Source of the DNA: Candidatus Caldisaccharidevorator malaysiensis | Lineage (GTDB): Bacteria; Armatimonadota; Fervidibacteria; Fervidibacterales; Fervidibacteraceae | Assembly (NCBI GenBank): GCA_025057575.1 | Contig: JANXBO010000006.1 | Location: forward strand, 1 to 64,000 | DNA: 64,000 nt | Reading direction: 5' to 3' | Shown here: in pieces, positions 55,378 through 64,000 of the stretch | How the letters are laid out: the number at the start of each line of letters is the position of its first letter | Numbering within the stretch: the first letter of the stretch is position 1 | The notes under the pieces: generated by a model | What the model was told of the DNA's origin: nothing | The model's input: the letters and a program-made list of their open reading frames with translations, nothing else | The model's database searches: none | Position numbers and translations under genes: made by a program

Positions 55378-57312
55378 CTATGAAATCTGGAAAACACTCA
55401 GAGAAAGCCTTCCGCCACGCTCCAAGATCCGTTCGTAGCATTTTGGTCTAATGCCGGTTGGGACCAACCTTCCCTCAATACGCCCAAAGGGATCCTGACC
55501 GGTCTGATGGAAGACGAAGATATCCTGTAAAAGAATGGTATCGCCCTCCATTCCGGTAATCTCAGACACTTGGGTCACACGTCGGGTGCCATCTCTCATC
55601 CGCTGTTGATGAATGATCAGATCCAGACCCCCCGCAATCTGTTCTCTGACGGCTCGCAGGGGCAGGTCCATTTCCGCCATCAACACCATATTGGACAGTC
55701 TTGCGAGGGCTTCTCGGGGATTGTTGGCGTGGATGGTCGTCATCCCGCCCTCGTGACCCGTGTTCATTGCTTGCAGCATATCAAAGGCTTCGCCACCCCT
55801 ACATTCACCGACAATGATCCGGTCGGGTCTCATCCTCAACGCGTTTCTGACAAGATCGCGAATCGTGACTTCTCCCGCCCCCTCTATATTGGGCGGGCGG
55901 GCTTCCAGGCGGACGACGTGCTCCTGTCGCAGTTGTAACTCTGCGGTATCTTCGATGGTAACGATCCGTTCATCGTTGGGGATAAACGACGACAGCACAT
56001 TAAGGGTCGTCGTCTTGCCCGAACCGGTTCCCCCTGATACGATTATGTTCAGCCTTCCTTGAACGGCTGCTTGGAAGAACTGGGCGACTTCTGGGGTAAA
56101 GGTTCCGAAACTAATCAGGTCTTGCACCGTGAATGGCTCGCGAGCGAACTTGCGAATGGTGACCACCGGACCGTTCAGAGCAACGGGAGGAATCACGATG
56201 TTGACCCGGCTGCCATCAAAGAGACGGGCGTCCACCATTGGGACCCGCTCGTCCACTCTCTTGCCGAGCGGTAAGAGGATCCTTTCAATGATCCTCATGA
56301 TATGTTCGTTGTCCCGAAACCGAATCCCTGCTGGAGTCACCTTCCCTCGCCTTTCTACATAGACCTGATCGGGTCCGTTGACCATTATCTCCGTTATTTC
56401 TGGGTCTCTCAACAGAGGTTCCAAAGGACCCAATCCCAATATCTCATTCATTACCTGCACCTGCAGTTGGGTCCTTTCTAATCGGGAAAGGGCGATTTTT
56501 CGGCTGCTCGCTTCCGCTTCAAAGGCTTCTTCCAAAAGGCGGGTCAATCGTTCCCGATCCCGAACGATTTCCGGGTCTTTTTCAATGTCCACCATCAATT
56601 TCTCTTGGAGGGTCAGTCGCAAATCTTCCAAAGTGTCCTGTCGCCATTTATGCTTCTCCTGACCCTGAAGGAGGGCTTGAAACGGATTTTCCGGACCTTT
56701 GTCAATCGCTAAGGTCCCTGTCGGAACGAGAGGCGGCACTTTGGCACGGACCCTTCCCCCGCCCGGCAAGATCCTGTCTAACATCGGCACTCTCTGATCA
56801 ATCCTTGCTTCTAACAGTTGGGCGATCCTTGCAATGATGCGGTTCAGATGAACTTCATCCATAAAAGTAAACTCGCATCTCTGGGTCTGACCCAATTTTT
56901 CTATCCACACCTCGTAAGGACCATTGACGACGATGCGGCTGACCATCGGGTCGTTGAGATGCCGGTCCAGGGGACCCAGCCCCCGAACCTCGCTGATCAG
57001 TTCCTCTGTCAAAAATCTCCTCTCTTCGGGCACGAGAGGGATTTCTTCTTTGAGCAGTTCCTCGTTTAGAGCCGCCTCTACAAGGTTTCTTAATGCGACG
57101 GGACCCAGTTCTTCTGCATTGGGAGGCAACGCATTGAGGATAGTCGGCGTTAGTTTGTCCCTAAGGCTGACGAGTTTTCTCAAGTCCAGCCCTACAACAC
57201 TCGCCGACGGGCGTTTCGTCGTCGGTCCGCCAACAGCATTGTTGGGAGTGGCACCTTCCGCTTTCTTCTCTTCCCCGTCTCCGGCGCTTCTTAGCCTTCC
57301 CAAAAGGGACAT
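55378..57312 (-). CDS. tadA: Tad/CpaF-family ATPase with a duplicated N-terminal domain
   Basis: Walker [64 protein letters not shown]; two copies of the RGLGPL...DP..S.I.VNGP..V.IE segment. Confidence 0.95.
   Translation of the reverse strand: MSLLGRLRSAGDGEEKKAEGATPNNAVGGPTTKRPSASVVGLDLRKLVSLRDKLTPTILNALPPNAEELGPVALRNLVEAALNEELLKEEIPLVPEERRFLTEELISEVRGLGPLDRHLNDPMVSRIVVNGPYEVWIEKLGQTQRCEFTFMDEVHLNRIIARIAQLLEARIDQRVPMLDRILPGGGRVRAKVPPLVPTGTLAIDKGPENPFQALLQGQEKHKWRQDTLEDLRLTLQEKLMVDIEKDPEIVRDRERLTRLLEEAFEAEASSRKIALSRLERTQLQVQVMNEILGLGPLEPLLRDPEITEIMVNGPDQVYVERRGKVTPAGIRFRDNEHIMRIIERILLPLGKRVDERVPMVDARLFDGSRVNIVIPPVALNGPVVTIRKFAREPFTVQDLISFGTFTPEVAQFFQAAVQGRLNIIVSGGTGSGKTTTLNVLSSFIPNDERIVTIEDTAELQLRQEHVVRLEARPPNIEGAGEVTIRDLVRNALRMRPDRIIVGECRGGEAFDMLQAMNTGHEGGMTTIHANNPREALARLSNMVLMAEMDLPLRAVREQIAGGLDLIIHQQRMRDGTRRVTQVSEITGMEGDTILLQDIFVFHQTGQDPFGRIEGRLVPTGIRPKCYERILERGGRLSLSVFQIS
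56179..56625 (-). repeat. TadA N-terminal domain copy 2
   Basis: [38 protein letters not shown]...[39 protein letters not shown]. Confidence 0.75.
56728..57186 (-). repeat. TadA N-terminal domain copy 1 (diverged tandem protein-level duplication)
   Basis: [38 protein letters not shown]...[39 protein letters not shown]. Confidence 0.75.
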
Positions 57313-57330
57313 TGGCTCTTACCTCCCGCA

Positions 57331-58434
57331 CTATGAAATTGCAGCCGGCTCCTCCAAAGGTTGATAATGAGAGTTTCTCCGGACTGGTCGGAAACCTGCC
57401 TCTTGCGCCATCTTGCGCAATTCGTCTTCCGTCAATTGGTTAGGGCTAGGTGCCCCCGCCATATGAAAGATTTTTTCGTTCACCACTGTCCCGTCCATAT
57501 CGTCGGCACCAAAACTTAGAGCGACCTGAGCCAATTTGGGTTGGAGGGAAATCCAGTAAGCCTTAATGTGAGGAAAATTATCCAGCATCAGACGGGCAAC
57601 AGCCACTTCCCTAAGGTCCGCCACTCCTGTCGTCCGCCGACCTCCCAGTTGGGTGTTCTCCGGATGGTAGGCTAAGGGAATATAGCACAAAAATCCCCCT
57701 GTTTCATCCTGAAGGCGGCGCAACTGGTCTAAATGATGGACCTTCTCTTCAATAATTTCTATATGACCATAGAGGAGAGTCGCATTGCTGGGAATCCCCA
57801 TCCGATGGGCGGTCCGATGGACATTCAGCCACTGCTGAGGGGATGCTTTCTTGGGGAACAGAATCCGATGAAGGCGGTCCGAAAGCACTTCCGCACCACC
57901 TCCCGGCAAGGCGTCCAAACCCGCCTCCTTTAACTTTTCCAGAACTTTTTCCACCGAATAGCCCGACAACTCACTGAAATACTGGACCTCCACAGCCGTG
58001 AACGCTTTTAGATGGATCGTCGGATATGCATCCTTGACAGCGCGCACCAAATTCAGGTAATAGTCAAAGGGCAGATCGGGGTGCAGACCCCCAACAATGT
58101 GAACCTCTGTCACCCGATCCCACATCATCCGTTCCAATTGCCTTAAGTAGCCGTCCACATCGTATTCAAAAGCATCGGGATCATCAGGGAACTTGCCGAA
58201 TGCGCAGAACGGGCAACCGGCAAAGCATACATTGCTGTAACTGAGGTGCAAATTGACGACATAGTAGGCGATGTCGGAATGAAGGCGCCGTCGCACCCTA
58301 TCAGCCAAAAAGCCGACCGCAGCCAGATTCGTCTCTTGATAAAGACGAATTCCCTCCTCTGCCGTCAGGCGCTCTCCTTTCTCTACCTTTTCGGCAATCG
58401 TCCACAAATTGGGTGCAATGAATAAGGTTTCCAT
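57331..58434 (-). CDS. mqnE: Aminodeoxyfutalosine synthase MqnE (radical SAM)
   Basis: NLHLSYSNVCFAGCPFCAFGK (Cx3Cx2C); GLHPDLPFDYYLNLVRAVK; GLDALPGGGAEVLSDRLHRILFPKK; PLAYHPENTQLG. Confidence 0.9.
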   Translation of the reverse strand: METLFIAPNLWTIAEKVEKGERLTAEEGIRLYQETNLAAVGFLADRVRRRLHSDIAYYVVNLHLSYSNVCFAGCPFCAFGKFPDDPDAFEYDVDGYLRQLERMMWDRVTEVHIVGGLHPDLPFDYYLNLVRAVKDAYPTIHLKAFTAVEVQYFSELSGYSVEKVLEKLKEAGLDALPGGGAEVLSDRLHRILFPKKASPQQWLNVHRTAHRMGIPSNATLLYGHIEIIEEKVHHLDQLRRLQDETGGFLCYIPLAYHPENTQLGGRRTTGVADLREVAVARLMLDNFPHIKAYWISLQPKLAQVALSFGADDMDGTVVNEKIFHMAGAPSPNQLTEDELRKMAQEAGFRPVRRNSHYQPLEEPAAIS

Positions 58435-58546
58435 CTGGCTACCTCTTTGTTGTTAGCGGCTTTCGAGCACTATTCGCGTTTGATTATGCAAAAGCAGTTA
58501 TCGTAAGTCAATGATCAAAGTCGGAGGTGATCACTTTCGCACCATT

Positions 58547-59407
58547 TTACAGATGAATGTCTAAGACCGTAAAAAAGAAAATGACGCTGCTGACGATGGC
58601 ATTAACGGTGAAAAACGCCGTGTTGATTCTGATCGGGTCTGCTGGATCAGCGACCCAGTGCTCTATTAGGATAAGAGCCGAGGAGATAAGAAAACCGATC
58701 CAGAACAACAAGGAGAGCCCCGACCATAGCCCGAAAAGGGTCAGGCAGACGACAAAAAGAAAGTGACTGATGCGGGCGACCCAGAGGGACGGGACCAGCC
58801 CCATTCGTGCGGGCAACGAGAACAGACCCGTTTTTCGGTCAAAGGCAATGTCCAAAGTCGCATACAGGATGTCAAACCCAGTCACCCAAAACGTGACGGC
58901 AGCCATCAGCCACAAGGACGGGACACCGATTTCGCCCTTCAAACCGACCCACGCCCCCACCGGTGCCAACCCCAGGCAGGTCCCCAGCCACAAGTGGGAC
59001 AAGATGGTGAACCTTTTGCTGAAGGAATAGCCCAATAGCCACGCCAGAGCAGGGAACGAAAGGAGAAACGCTAACCGGTTCAGTTGGTAGGCAGAAAAGA
59101 AAAAAATAAGGGCAGAAAAGACGACAAGAGCGCCTGCCTGTCCCACCGTCAGCCGCCCCGTCGGCAAGTCCCTTTGGGCTGTCCTGGGGTTGAGACGATC
59201 AAAGGGAAGGTCCACAATCCGATTAAATGCCATCGCTGCCGAACGAGCGGACAAGACGGCGAGAACGATCCAGCCCAGTTTGTCCAGAGGCGGAGCACCC
59301 CGACAGCAGACCCAACTACTGGTTAGAGCGAAGGGCAGGGCGAAGAGAGCGTGTTCTATTTTGACCAGGGAAGCGTAACTCTTCACAGCGCGTCCAATGG
59401 CGATCAT
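58547..59407 (-). CDS. UbiA-family prenyltransferase, likely MqnP-type
   Basis: IVLAVLSARSAAMAFNRIVDLPFDRLNPRTAQRDLPTGRL; WVTGFDILYATLDIAFDRKTGLFSLPARMG; next to mqnE. Confidence 0.88.
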   Translation of the reverse strand: MIAIGRAVKSYASLVKIEHALFALPFALTSSWVCCRGAPPLDKLGWIVLAVLSARSAAMAFNRIVDLPFDRLNPRTAQRDLPTGRLTVGQAGALVVFSALIFFFSAYQLNRLAFLLSFPALAWLLGYSFSKRFTILSHLWLGTCLGLAPVGAWVGLKGEIGVPSLWLMAAVTFWVTGFDILYATLDIAFDRKTGLFSLPARMGLVPSLWVARISHFLFVVCLTLFGLWSGLSLLFWIGFLISSALILIEHWVADPADPIRINTAFFTVNAIVSSVIFFFTVLDIHL

Positions 59408-60358
59408 TTAAGATGCTGAGACCCCCGTGAACTGTCGGATCTCTGCCACCACATCAGTCAAAGACCGGCGCCCCAACGGTTGCCACCATTTTCTGACTCG
59501 CCGCCAAACCAAGAAAGTAGCCACCCCCAGCAGAAACGACACAATTGCCAATCCGACGCCAATGAGGCTGAGTCCCAAAAAGGCGGCAAGGGTGCCCGCA
59601 CTAACGAAGAACGCACCGCTAAGCCCAACGAGGACCCTGTCAACCACTGATGGGGTCGGGAGCCGGGACAAGGCGACGAGGAAAGGTAAGTCCTTAAGAA
59701 CAGAAAAAATGCGGCTCAGCCCATATTTGGAATGCCCTCTAAGGCGGGGGCGGTGATGAACGGGCACCTCGGTCATCCGAGCACCAAGGGCAGAGCAGAA
59801 AATCGGCAGATAGCGGTGATGAAACCCGTGCTCCAACAGTCGCTCCACCAGCCAGCGCCGGTAGACTCGGAGGGAGCAACCTAAATCTCTTACCGGCACG
59901 CCTGTTAAAGAGGCAATCAGTCGGTTAGCAATCTTGGACGGCAACACTTTTTTGAGTCGCGCGTCTTTTCTGTCTTTCCGCCAACCGCACACCAGATCGT
60001 AGCCTTCTTTGAATAGGGCGACCAGAGTGGGGATGTCGGCAGGGTCATTCTGACCGTCGGCGTCCATTATGACGACCGCTTCCCCCGTGGCATAAGCGAG
60101 CCCAACCGTCGTCGCCATCGTCTGTCCACAGCGGCGGTTTAGGCGGATAAGAACTATCGTCTCTATGCTGCTGAGAAGCCCGTCAACAACAGATGAGACG
60201 GAAGCCGATGTGCCATCATCGCTCCCATCGTCCACGACGATCACTTCTACCGCCAAACCGAGCGTCGGCGCTATCAGGGCAATTTCGCGAAGAAGGGTGA
60301 CGATGTTTTCCGACTCGTTGTAAGCGGGTAGGACAACCGACAGCCTCTTAAGGTCCAT
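59408..60358 (-). CDS. Family 2 glycosyltransferase (DPM1-like) with C-terminal TMs
   Basis: LSVVLPAYNESENIVTLLREI; VIVVDDGSDDGT; AVVIMDADGQNDPADIP; RDLGCSLRVYRR. Confidence 0.92.
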   Translation of the reverse strand: MDLKRLSVVLPAYNESENIVTLLREIALIAPTLGLAVEVIVVDDGSDDGTSASVSSVVDGLLSSIETIVLIRLNRRCGQTMATTVGLAYATGEAVVIMDADGQNDPADIPTLVALFKEGYDLVCGWRKDRKDARLKKVLPSKIANRLIASLTGVPVRDLGCSLRVYRRWLVERLLEHGFHHRYLPIFCSALGARMTEVPVHHRPRLRGHSKYGLSRIFSVLKDLPFLVALSRLPTPSVVDRVLVGLSGAFFVSAGTLAAFLGLSLIGVGLAIVSFLLGVATFLVWRRVRKWWQPLGRRSLTDVVAEIRQFTGVSAS

Positions 60359-61139
60359 CCGCCTGATGACTCTCGGGAATTTTCGCCATCAAAAGGAAAG
60401 GATTTATCCTACCCTGAGGAACGATGATTCCTTCTCCCTGCTGCCCGCTCCTCCAAAAAAGAATGTGAAGCCCCGAAACGATGGAGCAGGAGACCCTTCT
60501 GCCAGCGAACATTAGATGCCCTGCCGGTTCGGGTTCTATCGGTAAGTGGTCGGTGTTGAAGAGGACCAAAAAGACCAGATGACCGTTGTGCGACAGCCGG
60601 TAAATGAGGACCGGTCGTCCGCTGCAATGACAGATGCCCACATCCCGAAGGTGTCCAAGGGTGTGGACAGCCATCTGAGGCAAGGGGCGGACGAACACAT
60701 CGGACCGGACTTGGCAAGCGAAACCTGTGGGACAGTGATGGTTCACGGGCACTTCCGGGGGAAAGATCCGGTGCTGATGGTAGAGAGCGGCTGCCACCAG
60801 CGGGGTCATCGTCGGCGGGTGCCAAAAGCGGCGAACAAGGTAACTGCTGGCTAAACCGGAAAGCAACAGAGCCAATCCGACAGCAACCAGTGCCCACCGG
60901 CGAAGCCGGACATTGCTCCTGATGGCTTCCGACCATAACTGGGACCAGTGAACTTTTCTCAGCCGCCTCTTAACGGCGACTAGGGAGGCGTAAAATCGGC
61001 GGCAATCCGCACATCGTTTTAAATGAGCCCAGGCACACACCTGCTCTTGCGGGGTGCCCTCGCCATCGGCAAGAGCGCTGATCCATTCTCTCCAGTAATC
61101 GCAAGAATGATCCGGTGGAGATGTGTCGGACCGATCCAT
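60348..61139 (-). CDS. ZAS-type anti-sigma factor with Cys/His-rich extracytoplasmic region
   Basis: AWAHLKRCADCRRFY (Hx3Cx2C), TM (WALVAVGLALLLSGLASSYLV), directly after the ECF sigma gene. Confidence 0.8.
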   Translation of the reverse strand: MDRSDTSPPDHSCDYWREWISALADGEGTPQEQVCAWAHLKRCADCRRFYASLVAVKRRLRKVHWSQLWSEAIRSNVRLRRWALVAVGLALLLSGLASSYLVRRFWHPPTMTPLVAAALYHQHRIFPPEVPVNHHCPTGFACQVRSDVFVRPLPQMAVHTLGHLRDVGICHCSGRPVLIYRLSHNGHLVFLVLFNTDHLPIEPEPAGHLMFAGRRVSCSIVSGLHILFWRSGQQGEGIIVPQGRINPFLLMAKIPESHQADGP

Positions 61140-61151
61140 TCACCTCTGGCG

Positions 61152-61736
61152 CTAAATCAGGCGCCTCTTGCGAGCATAATCGGACAGCAAGCGCCTAAGC
61201 ATCTCCCGACCCCGAAAGAGGCGTGATCGGATGGTCCCCACCGGCACCTTGAGGCGTTCTGCCGCCTCGGCGTAAGACAGTCCCTCTACATCACAGAGGA
61301 GGACCAGTTCCCGGAAAACTTCAGGAACTTGAGCCAGAGCCTTTTGAACCTCGTGGTCCATAATCCGCGAAAGGACCTTCTCTTCAGGCGACTCGTGCAG
61401 GTCTTCCAGTAGGCCGGTGGCGTCCTCTGCCAGTTCCAGTTCCTCTAAAAGACCTTCCAAAGAAACCGTCGGGACCGATCGCTTCTGATGGCGGTATTGG
61501 CTGATGAACAGATTAAGGAGAATGCGCATCAGCCACGCCTTCAGGTTGGTCCCTTTTTGAAAACGAGGAAAGCCCTGATAGGCATGGACAAGAGTCTCCT
61601 GCACCAGGTCCTCAGCGGAATGATAGGACTGGGTCAGCCGAAGGGCAGCCCGTCTCAGTTCCTCCCGAAGAGGGAGGACCGTCGCCTCAAACTCACGAGG
61701 ATCGGGCGCTTGCCAATATGCTCTATTATTGCGCAT
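61152..61736 (-). CDS. RpoE-like ECF sigma factor
   Basis: LRLTQSYHSAEDLVQETLVHAYQGFPRFQKGTNLKAWLMRILLNLFISQYR; LVLLCDVEGLSYAEAAERLKVPVGTIRSRLFRGREML. Confidence 0.95.
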   Translation of the reverse strand: MRNNRAYWQAPDPREFEATVLPLREELRRAALRLTQSYHSAEDLVQETLVHAYQGFPRFQKGTNLKAWLMRILLNLFISQYRHQKRSVPTVSLEGLLEELELAEDATGLLEDLHESPEEKVLSRIMDHEVQKALAQVPEVFRELVLLCDVEGLSYAEAAERLKVPVGTIRSRLFRGREMLRRLLSDYARKRRLI

Positions 61737-61803
61737 TATCCCTTCCGAGACCTCCTCCTCTGATTAAGTTTGGTAGGAATTCGGCAAGCGCTCTCTTCTT
61801 CCT

Positions 61804-62769
61804 TTAACGCCTTTTGCTCATCAAAAGTTCCCAAAGTTCGGGACTTTTTGCCACATTGTCTTTCTTATCCCAGACTTTCCAGGCTTCTTCCTGCCTTCCT
61901 AACAGCCAAAGCGCCAGTCCCCACCGCCACTGCCCATATTGGGCCTTTGGTCCTTTTGCCTTTGCCGCCTGCTGGTAGTTTGGCACAGCAGCCTCCAAAC
62001 CGCAATAGGTCCTCTGTAGTTCGGCTAACGCCAGCCACCCATAGGCATTCTCGGGATCCCTTAACGCCTGAACCCAGCCGATCGTCAAGGCCCTTAGGGA
62101 CGGATACCACTCAGGTCGCCCCTTCTCCCCATCAGCCTCTGCCCACTGTTGGGCGGACTGTAAGTCCGAAAACACTTGCTGCCATCGCGCCTGGGGATCA
62201 AGACCGACGATAGAATGATGACCAAAAAGGTCGCTAAAGGTATCAAATGGGTCCGCCAGGCTTTGCTCGGGAAGGTTGTCAAATTCAATGGTCGGGATCA
62301 GGCACCACAGAAACCTTTGCTTAATTTCTAAAGGTGTGGTCACCTTTGCCACAACAATGCGTCCCCGGCACAGTTCAGCGGGCACAAAAGTCGCCCCGCC
62401 CGAGCCATACCAGGTCACATCGGGCACCCGATCACCCAGAGACAGGGTCCCCGGCAAAGGCACCTCGGGGATTTCCAGCACCACCTTTTTGTCTGTTACT
62501 CGGAAAAGTCCTCCCAGAACCTTCGCCATAGCACTTACGGTTGCGTAAAATTGACCGCTTTTTTCCAGACCTTCTTCCTTATCCGATAAAAGGGAGAGGG
62601 GAGTGCACTGGTCTTTGCTGCAGATCATTACGGATTGGAGAGTCCCCGACTTGTAAACCTGTAGCCCAAGTGCTGCTGCCCAGGGAGCCAGAGGAAGGAT
62701 CACCTGTCTGCCTTCCTCCTCAGGCGCCCACCATTGGGTGACGTCCGCTCCGTTGATCATCAACCGCAT
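61804..62769 (-). CDS. Hypothetical protein: stalk-like (copper amine oxidase N-type) domain plus TPR-like region
   Basis: MRLMINGADVTQWWAPEEEGRQVILPLAPWAAALGLQV (stalk-like); AYGWLALAELQRTYCGLEAAVPNYQQAAKAK (TPR-like); no signal peptide visible. Confidence 0.5.
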   Translation of the reverse strand: MRLMINGADVTQWWAPEEEGRQVILPLAPWAAALGLQVYKSGTLQSVMICSKDQCTPLSLLSDKEEGLEKSGQFYATVSAMAKVLGGLFRVTDKKVVLEIPEVPLPGTLSLGDRVPDVTWYGSGGATFVPAELCRGRIVVAKVTTPLEIKQRFLWCLIPTIEFDNLPEQSLADPFDTFSDLFGHHSIVGLDPQARWQQVFSDLQSAQQWAEADGEKGRPEWYPSLRALTIGWVQALRDPENAYGWLALAELQRTYCGLEAAVPNYQQAAKAKGPKAQYGQWRWGLALWLLGRQEEAWKVWDKKDNVAKSPELWELLMSKRR

Positions 62770-62942
62770 CTTTGGGCAACTCCATTAGTCATTAATTGTA
62801 GATGCGGGATAATCCCTGTCCCATTGCCTGCTGAGGCGCACACTAGACGACTTTAGGCTTCGTGAGCCCTCGTGCTAAAAAGGGATGGACTTTTGACGTC
62901 CCTCGGGACCAGGTAGTCTTCACTTTCCCAAACAGCAACCAA

Positions 62943-64000
62943 TCAGCGCAAGGGATCCAATGGTGCCCATCGGATGTTCTGGAATTCTACTGTCCCGTTG
63001 GCAGCGTAAAGAGCATTCCAACCTTTTTGGGGTTCATAAATTCGTCCGGTCAGCGAGATCCGATCGCCTAAGAAGAACTCAATAATGGAACCGTGAAGGA
63101 CAAGAAAGATGGGAATGGGTTGTCCCCTCTCCCAAAAGGCAGGTCGGGACCATTTGGGTTCTCCGTCCCCCCACGAGGACCAAGGGATTAGTGCAATCCG
63201 ACTTTGATCAACAACCAGTTTGTAGCCTTTTCCGTCGGTCATTCGCAACAAAAAGCCGAACTCCACCCCTTGCCCCTGGGCAACGACCTCCGCTGAAAGG
63301 ACAAAGTGGGGGCTTTCGTCCCATTTCAGCACCGACACACCGCCACCGTCGTCCGCCTTTGCCCATCCGTCTTCCAACGACCAGTGCCCGCACCGATTCT
63401 CCGCTTCTGCCCACTGAAGGGGGACGGATCGCTGGAGATGCCAGTTTTGCCATTCGCTGGAAAGTCGGACCGATAACCCCCCATCTTGCAGAGGCGATAA
63501 TTCTCTTGGAAGCGCCATATGACCGCCCCATTGGCGGGGACCTGAATCCTTTTCTCCTTCCAAAGTCCCGACCCATCCAAACAAAATCGCCCGATTCCCG
63601 TCAAAAAGGGTCTTGGCAGCGGCGACAAATTCCGAGTCCAAACTATCGGGAAAGGCGGTCTGCCATGGTCCCGTCAAATGGTCCGCCCAGCGATAACGGG
63701 TGATCCCGTGGCTGTAGATTAGGAACCAGCGATGCTGAAGGAAGAAAAGGTCTGGGCACTCACACGCCCAACAGACCCGACCGGACCACAGCGGCTCTCT
63801 AACGGTCCAACGACTTAGATCGGGCGAAGTTGCCAAAGCGACACAGCCCCGGCGCTCAAAAGGTGCTTTCTTGTCTCGTGCACAAATCAGCATCCAAAAC
63901 TCGCCTTCTCGTTCGTTAAAAAAGACAAAAGGATCCCGCCAATCGGACGGTTCATACCATCGTTCATCCGGCACTAAGAGGGGATTGCCCGAATCTTTCC
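62943..64000 (-). CDS. GH32-like (beta-fructosidase-type) glycoside hydrolase, 5' end outside window
   Basis: Frame stays open upstream of the track's GTG start and reads KDSGNPLLVPDERWYEPSDWRDPFVFFNEREGEFWMLICARD; ECPDLFFL motif. Confidence 0.75.
   Translation of the reverse strand, partial: KDSGNPLLVPDERWYEPSDWRDPFVFFNEREGEFWMLICARDKKAPFERRGCVALATSPDLSRWTVREPLWSGRVCWACECPDLFFLQHRWFLIYSHGITRYRWADHLTGPWQTAFPDSLDSEFVAAAKTLFDGNRAILFGWVGTLEGEKDSGPRQWGGHMALPRELSPLQDGGLSVRLSSEWQNWHLQRSVPLQWAEAENRCGHWSLEDGWAKADDGGGVSVLKWDESPHFVLSAEVVAQGQGVEFGFLLRMTDGKGYKLVVDQSRIALIPWSSWGDGEPKWSRPAFWERGQPIPIFLVLHGSIIEFFLGDRISLTGRIYEPQKGWNALYAANGTVEFQNIRWAPLDPLR

Noticed and set aside
1-64000. CRISPR arrays, transposases, integrases, phage genes, rRNA
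   Set aside because: None seen in the ORF products or by reading the intergenic sequence.

Overview
This 64 kb bacterial chromosomal window is gene-dense. I saw no rRNA, CRISPR array or recognisable mobile element. From gene content alone (DUF6785/DUF6784 membrane protein, DUF2961/GH172 protein, futalosine-type menaquinone genes, many T2SS/T4P/Tad ATPases) it may be an Armatimonadota-like, possibly thermophilic lineage; this is inference only. Main blocks: (1) a roughly 16 kb minus-strand run (16558 to 1) joining a MoxR/DUF4350/DUF4129 module, an RpoE-RseA-RseB-like sigma/anti-sigma trio and a type II secretion cluster (GspE,F,G,H,I,J,K,L,M,C and the start of a probable GspD); (2) a plus-strand carbohydrate-related block (GH172, cupin, SDR, GT39-like, FGGY kinase); (3) a tight minus-strand run with three tandem pilT paralogues, a Cys-rich membrane protein, prmA, moeA, gmk, coaBC and priA; (4) tRNA-Met(CAT), accB, secD, secF, rph, gatC, tRNA-Glu(CTC), tRNA-Gln(CTG); (5) a LuxC-type acyl-CoA reductase next to a class III aminotransferase, then pyrF, ftsX, ftsE, hisS, aspS; (6) tadA/B/C with a TadA that carries a tandem duplication of its N-terminal domain; (7) mqnE, a UbiA-family prenyltransferase, GT2, and a second ECF sigma/anti-sigma pair whose anti-sigma has a Cys/His-rich extracytoplasmic region. 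The most interesting candidates are the duplicated-domain TadA, the LuxC/aminotransferase pair, the 8-Cys membrane protein, the envelope-stress-like module fused to the T2SS operon, and the Cys/His anti-sigma sensor. All are inferences from sequence reading and need database and structural checks.
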